In this document: positions 60,548 to 64,000 of the stretch, one piece after another
How positions within the stretch are numbered: position 1 is the stretch's first letter
How the letters are laid out: the number at the start of each line of letters is the position of its first letter
Assembly (NCBI GenBank): GCA_944989445.1
Contig: CALYLW010000053.1
Coordinates: 543,501-607,500, forward strand
Length of the DNA: 64,000 bases
Source: Ampullaceana balthica
Taxonomy: Eukaryota > Mollusca > Gastropoda > Lymnaeidae
Direction of reading: 5' to 3'
The notes under the pieces: model-generated
Seen by the model: only the letters and a program-made list of their open reading frames with translations
The model's database searches: none
Told to the model about the DNA's origin: nothing
Program-made: the position numbers and the translations under genes

Positions 60548-61864
60548 CAGTGGTTCTCAACATTTTGAGATTCAAGGACCACTTGAAAAATGTGTGTCTT
60601 AGCTACGGACCACTACTAAAAATTATGCTACTGCCGAGCTGGAAAGTTAAATATAATTATACTGTGTATATCTTATCTGTTGCACACGCTCCTTCTATAC
60701 AGAAGATTATTTGCTAGCTATAAGTAGTATACATGTTAGTTAGTAAAACTATACTAATATGCTAAGTTTTGCGTGCTCCAAAAACAATATTGAAAAGGCT
60801 CTCGTTTGTAAAGAACAAATGTCATTGATATTAGTCTCATAGTCTTCTTATTTAATTCTACTTGCTAACTATAAAAAAAACTTAAAGTAATAAACAGTAG
60901 TTTGTATTAAAAAGACTGCTATATTAGTTTATTTAGTACGAACGATGTTTTGTTTTTATTGTAAGCAATGCAGAAAATCAACTTTCACAAAGTTGCAAAG
61001 GTTAAAAATATTTTAAAAGCTATCTGAGACAGTTTGGAGTACTCCAAAATTTCATTAAGCCCACTTTCTGATGCAACATATTCAAAGTGGTATCGCTGGT
61101 CAGTTCAATGAATTGGTTTAATTACGATGTTGGTAATTGTATTTGATGAGACAATGTGTGCGAGATTAGGACTGGAAACCCACGAAAAACCACTGAACGT
61201 TAAAAATCACCAAAGTAGAATTAAAATTGACTCTGCATTGATCGAATATGACCAGAAATCAAATTTATCAACAGTTGTTTATTTATTTCAACAGTTTCTG
61301 GTTTATCGGTCATTTCGTATAATTGATCCAACATCTCAAATTAACTTGAAATAATCTTCTTTTCCAAAGATCAAGCTTTTTCATAAAAGCAGACACTTTG
61401 TCACTGAAAGTAATATAATGTGTCTGCTTTCCTTGCCGAGTTGAATTAAGTTTATTGAGTTCTTCAAAAGTTTCAGCCAAGTAAGCCAGAACAGCAACCC
61501 ATAAGCTATGGTTAAATGATCAACAAGCTTTGAGTTTTTCTACAAGAAACTCTTACGTCATCACGTAATTCAAACAGTCTGATAACCAGAGAATTTCAGT
61601 ATACATCAGTAACTATTAATGTTCAAGATTCATATTCGAACATAAGAAATCAAAGAGACAAGAATTTAATGGACGAGCCTAGATAAAATTAAAAAATTAT
61701 TTAGGCCAGATCAAAAATGTATTTTAAGTCTGCGTTAATTCTTTTACTTGTTAGTCTTTCTCGATGAATCATACAGTGCGTAAATTTCATGCTTTGCGTG
61801 CGGACCACCTGGCACATCTTCGCATACCACTAGTGGTCCACGGACCACAGGTTGAGAACTACAG
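60548..61864 (-). mobile_element. Nested hAT with ZBED-like transposase relic
   Basis: CAGTGGTTCTCAAC at the left and GTTGAGAACTACAG at the right. Flanks CTGTAAGC and CTTTAAGT match 6/8. GGACCAC repeats lie inside both ends. On the minus strand near 61560-61320: AVLAYLAETFEELNKLNSTR then FSDKVSAFMKKLDLWKRRLF, a ZBED5-type segment. Inserted in the transposase gene of the outer hAT. Confidence 0.88.
60666..60712 (-). mobile_element. Very short LINE 3'-end fragment
   Basis: ATATCTTATCTGTTGCACAC then GCTCCTTCTATACAGAAGAT matches the LINE/SINE tail; only about 45 bp. Confidence 0.7.
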
Positions 61865-62394
61865 CTTTAAGTCACTCCTTTTTCTTGTCTTGGTCATTTT
61901 GGTTGCTTTTAGTGTCGTCTCCGTCTGTTCTATTAATAGAATCGCCTTTGTCTCTTACTGCTCCGCTACTCTCACTCCCAGTCTCTCCCAGTTTTTTTAA
62001 AAATCGCCATTAGCAATCCTACATTGTGGATGTGTCATTTATTTATGAGTAGAATGGCCTCCCTTAACGCTCAATAGGGGCGCCAAAATCGTGCTTGTCA
62101 ACTGATTAGTAATGAATATATTTTCGGAGCTCCAAATTTCAATCTTGCAACCGTATTTGGGATACATTAGTTTACATCAAAACACAATTAAATAATGAGT
62201 TTTAATACTCATTTCGGCGCCCCCTAACGTGGCGCCCGGGGACATATGTCCCCCCCCCTGCCCCCCTCGCTACGCCACTGACCAAACCATCTACAAGAGA
62301 GAGCGCTGTGTAAACAACCCAATGAGGGTTTCAAAGAGAGAGAACTTATAAAAACATGAGAAATGAAGCGGTACTAAAGGTCTCTGTCCAAAAC

Positions 62395-62740
62395 ACCTAC
62401 GAATAATATACTTACATGTCACATCATTGAATTACTTGTCATGTCTTAAATTATGGGGCACATCATATACATACTTGGCATATCTTAAACTACTGGGCAC
62501 ACCATATAATTACTTGGCTTATCTTAAACTACTGGGCATATATTGTAATTACTTCGCATATCATATCATCATTTGTCGTATCTTATAATTACTTAGCATT
62601 TATTGTATAATTACTAGGAAATGTATTTGTTCTGCCATATTATCTAATTACTTGTCATACCTTATAATTATTTGGCATATGTCTTATAAGTTTTACCTTT
62701 CTTACAATTACATTAAATATGATAAAATGACTTCGCATAC
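62395..62740. repeat. Degenerate tandem repeat (CATATCTTATAATTACTTGG type)
   Basis: Roughly 22-bp half units and 44-bp full units (ATTACTTGGCATATCTTAAA, CTACTGGGCA...) repeat about 8 times with growing divergence towards 62740. Confidence 0.75.
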
Positions 62741-64000
62741 CCTAATACTATGAATTAAATGATTTAAAATCCGTGATTTCAATTCTTTTAGGACAATATC
62801 TTGTTTTACTATTTGATTTTGAGTCCCCAACCTTTTCTAATTTTATGAACGTGAGATATTCTTATCTAATTTAGACCATTATATACAAAACATCGTTGTC
62901 GAAAATGCAAAAAATGTCTTACAGGCAAAAGAAAATTTTCCAGAAAGATGAGAAGACGGTACATCACCATTAGTCCACCTAAGGGAACCACTGGTAACTG
63001 CCAAACTGCATCATCTGGCCTTTACCTCCTAGCCCCTTGTTTACAGAAAAGCATTTTTTTTTGGCACGGACCCTGCTGAAGTGAGTCATCTCATTCGGCT
63101 GTGGTAGCACAAAATCATATCCGACATGTTGGGAGATAGGCAAAAACAAAACGATTTATGTGCGATTTGAACTTTGGGGCGGGCGGGGGGAGGGGGTGCT
63201 TCTGTGAGAAGCGGCAAACCGGTTACATCCAAGGTGAGCAAGGAAGTAGGACATGGCAAAACTAGGTCATAGGTAATATGTGAGTATATAGCTTGTAGCC
63301 GTTTGCACCTGTCAATAATATCAGAAATAAGTAGAGCAAAGGTTCTTAAACTATTCTCCAGGGAGTAAGTACAAAGTTATCTGAAGTCTAAGAGCGTCGA
63401 TGTTCATTATCATCGAGTTAACTATTTGTTACAGAGCTTTGCGCTAAGAGACCTTCATATGACCGAGTTTGAGGGTGGGTGTGAACACTAATATGTTTAA
63501 CATATACATTTGGTAATAAGAAATTTCGGCATACAGGCTCTGAAATCATTTTTGCCCAAAATTGCTTTAATCCAAATTTTTTTTAAAAAATACATAAAAA
63601 TAAAAAAACAAACGAACAAAAAAAAACAAAACAAAAAAAAACAACAACTGTTTGGATGAGCCAACTGCAACATGTAAATTCTAATACTTTCAGGACACAC
63701 TATTACCATTTAATGTAACCCTCAACACACGAACAGGGAAAACTAAATGTACGCAAAATGAAAACAAACTTGACCAAACCCAGATGCCGTAGCCAAACTT
63801 AATGCGAAATAGTGTCAACAAATCAATAGAGTACATTGACACTGGGCAAGGCGTCTCGCTCTCTATGCGTGGAGCACAGTGTGTCGATTCTTTATTTAAA
63901 CGTATCTTAAAAACGCCGACCACATACAGTGTTATTAATGAAACCCTCTCTATTATTATCAAATCATACACTGTTAATGTTATACACTACACATGCCTTA
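62741..64000. other. No gene recognised
   Basis: Only simple A-rich (63595-63650) and G-rich (63178-63200) runs. Short minus ORFs at 63497-63971 have no domain. Confidence 0.4.

Larger units (their letters stand above)
58556..62280 (-). mobile_element. hAT transposon with ZMYM1-like transposase, perfect TSD
   Basis: CAGTGGCGTAGCTAGGG at the left and CTCGCTACGCCACTG at the right, flanked by ACCAAACC on both sides (58548-58555, 62281-62288). GCGCCCGGGGACAT is repeated inside each end. Transposase relic on the minus strand; a second hAT is nested at 60548-61864. Confidence 0.94.

Overview
This is a eukaryotic, animal-type window: AT-rich DNA, intron-split genes with GT/AG boundaries, and a very high load of DNA transposons, SINEs and LINE fragments. 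The repeat mix (many hAT families, a tRNA-derived SINE sharing its tail with a CR1/jockey-type LINE) and the style of the two spliced genes suggest an invertebrate, most likely a mollusc such as a gastropod. That assignment is inference; no marker gene proves it.

Three genes can be supported. (1) A plus-strand acid/gastric-lipase-family gene at 22493-28810 has ten coding exons and a complete Ser-Asp-His triad, but one extra base in a G run near 25769 breaks the frame. (2) A minus-strand kinesin-14 motor gene at 30614-40491 is best matched to KIF25; 13 exons join in perfect phase to 575 codons plus stop, and the 5' end may be missing. It converges on the lipase gene. (3) A GC-rich minus-strand ORF of 225 codons at 53827-54504 is not recognised. 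A broken C2H2 zinc-finger array opens the window (1-857).

The rest is mostly transposable elements, many nested. At least fourteen insertions have hAT hallmarks (short TIRs, 8-bp target duplications, perfect or slightly decayed). Two of these (8571-12472, 58556-62280) carry broken ZMYM1-like (DUF4371) transposases. Three regions carry broken ZBED/GTF2IRD2-like transposases (about 7010-13110, 37951-40108, 60548-61864), and one (46739-48016) carries a BED-finger reading frame split by a MITE. Other families are a 3-bp-TSD group with GGGGCC(G/A)TCC termini that carry CRE palindromes, a MULE-like foldback with 9-bp flanking repeats (40966-42955), and a dispersed repeat of about 480 bp with degenerate ATACGCACC motifs.

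Layout: 1-6.5 kb zinc-finger relic, hairpins and small repeats; 6.5-20 kb nested transposons; 20-22 kb retroelement scraps; 22.5-28.8 kb lipase; 30.6-40.5 kb KIF25 with transposons in its introns; 40.6-51.4 kb nested foldback, hAT and SINE elements; 51.4-55.2 kb GC-rich gene and flanks; 55.4-57.5 kb LINE; 57.6-62.3 kb minisatellite, MITE and nested hATs; 62.3-64 kb mostly featureless. No tRNA, rRNA or CRISPR feature was found.
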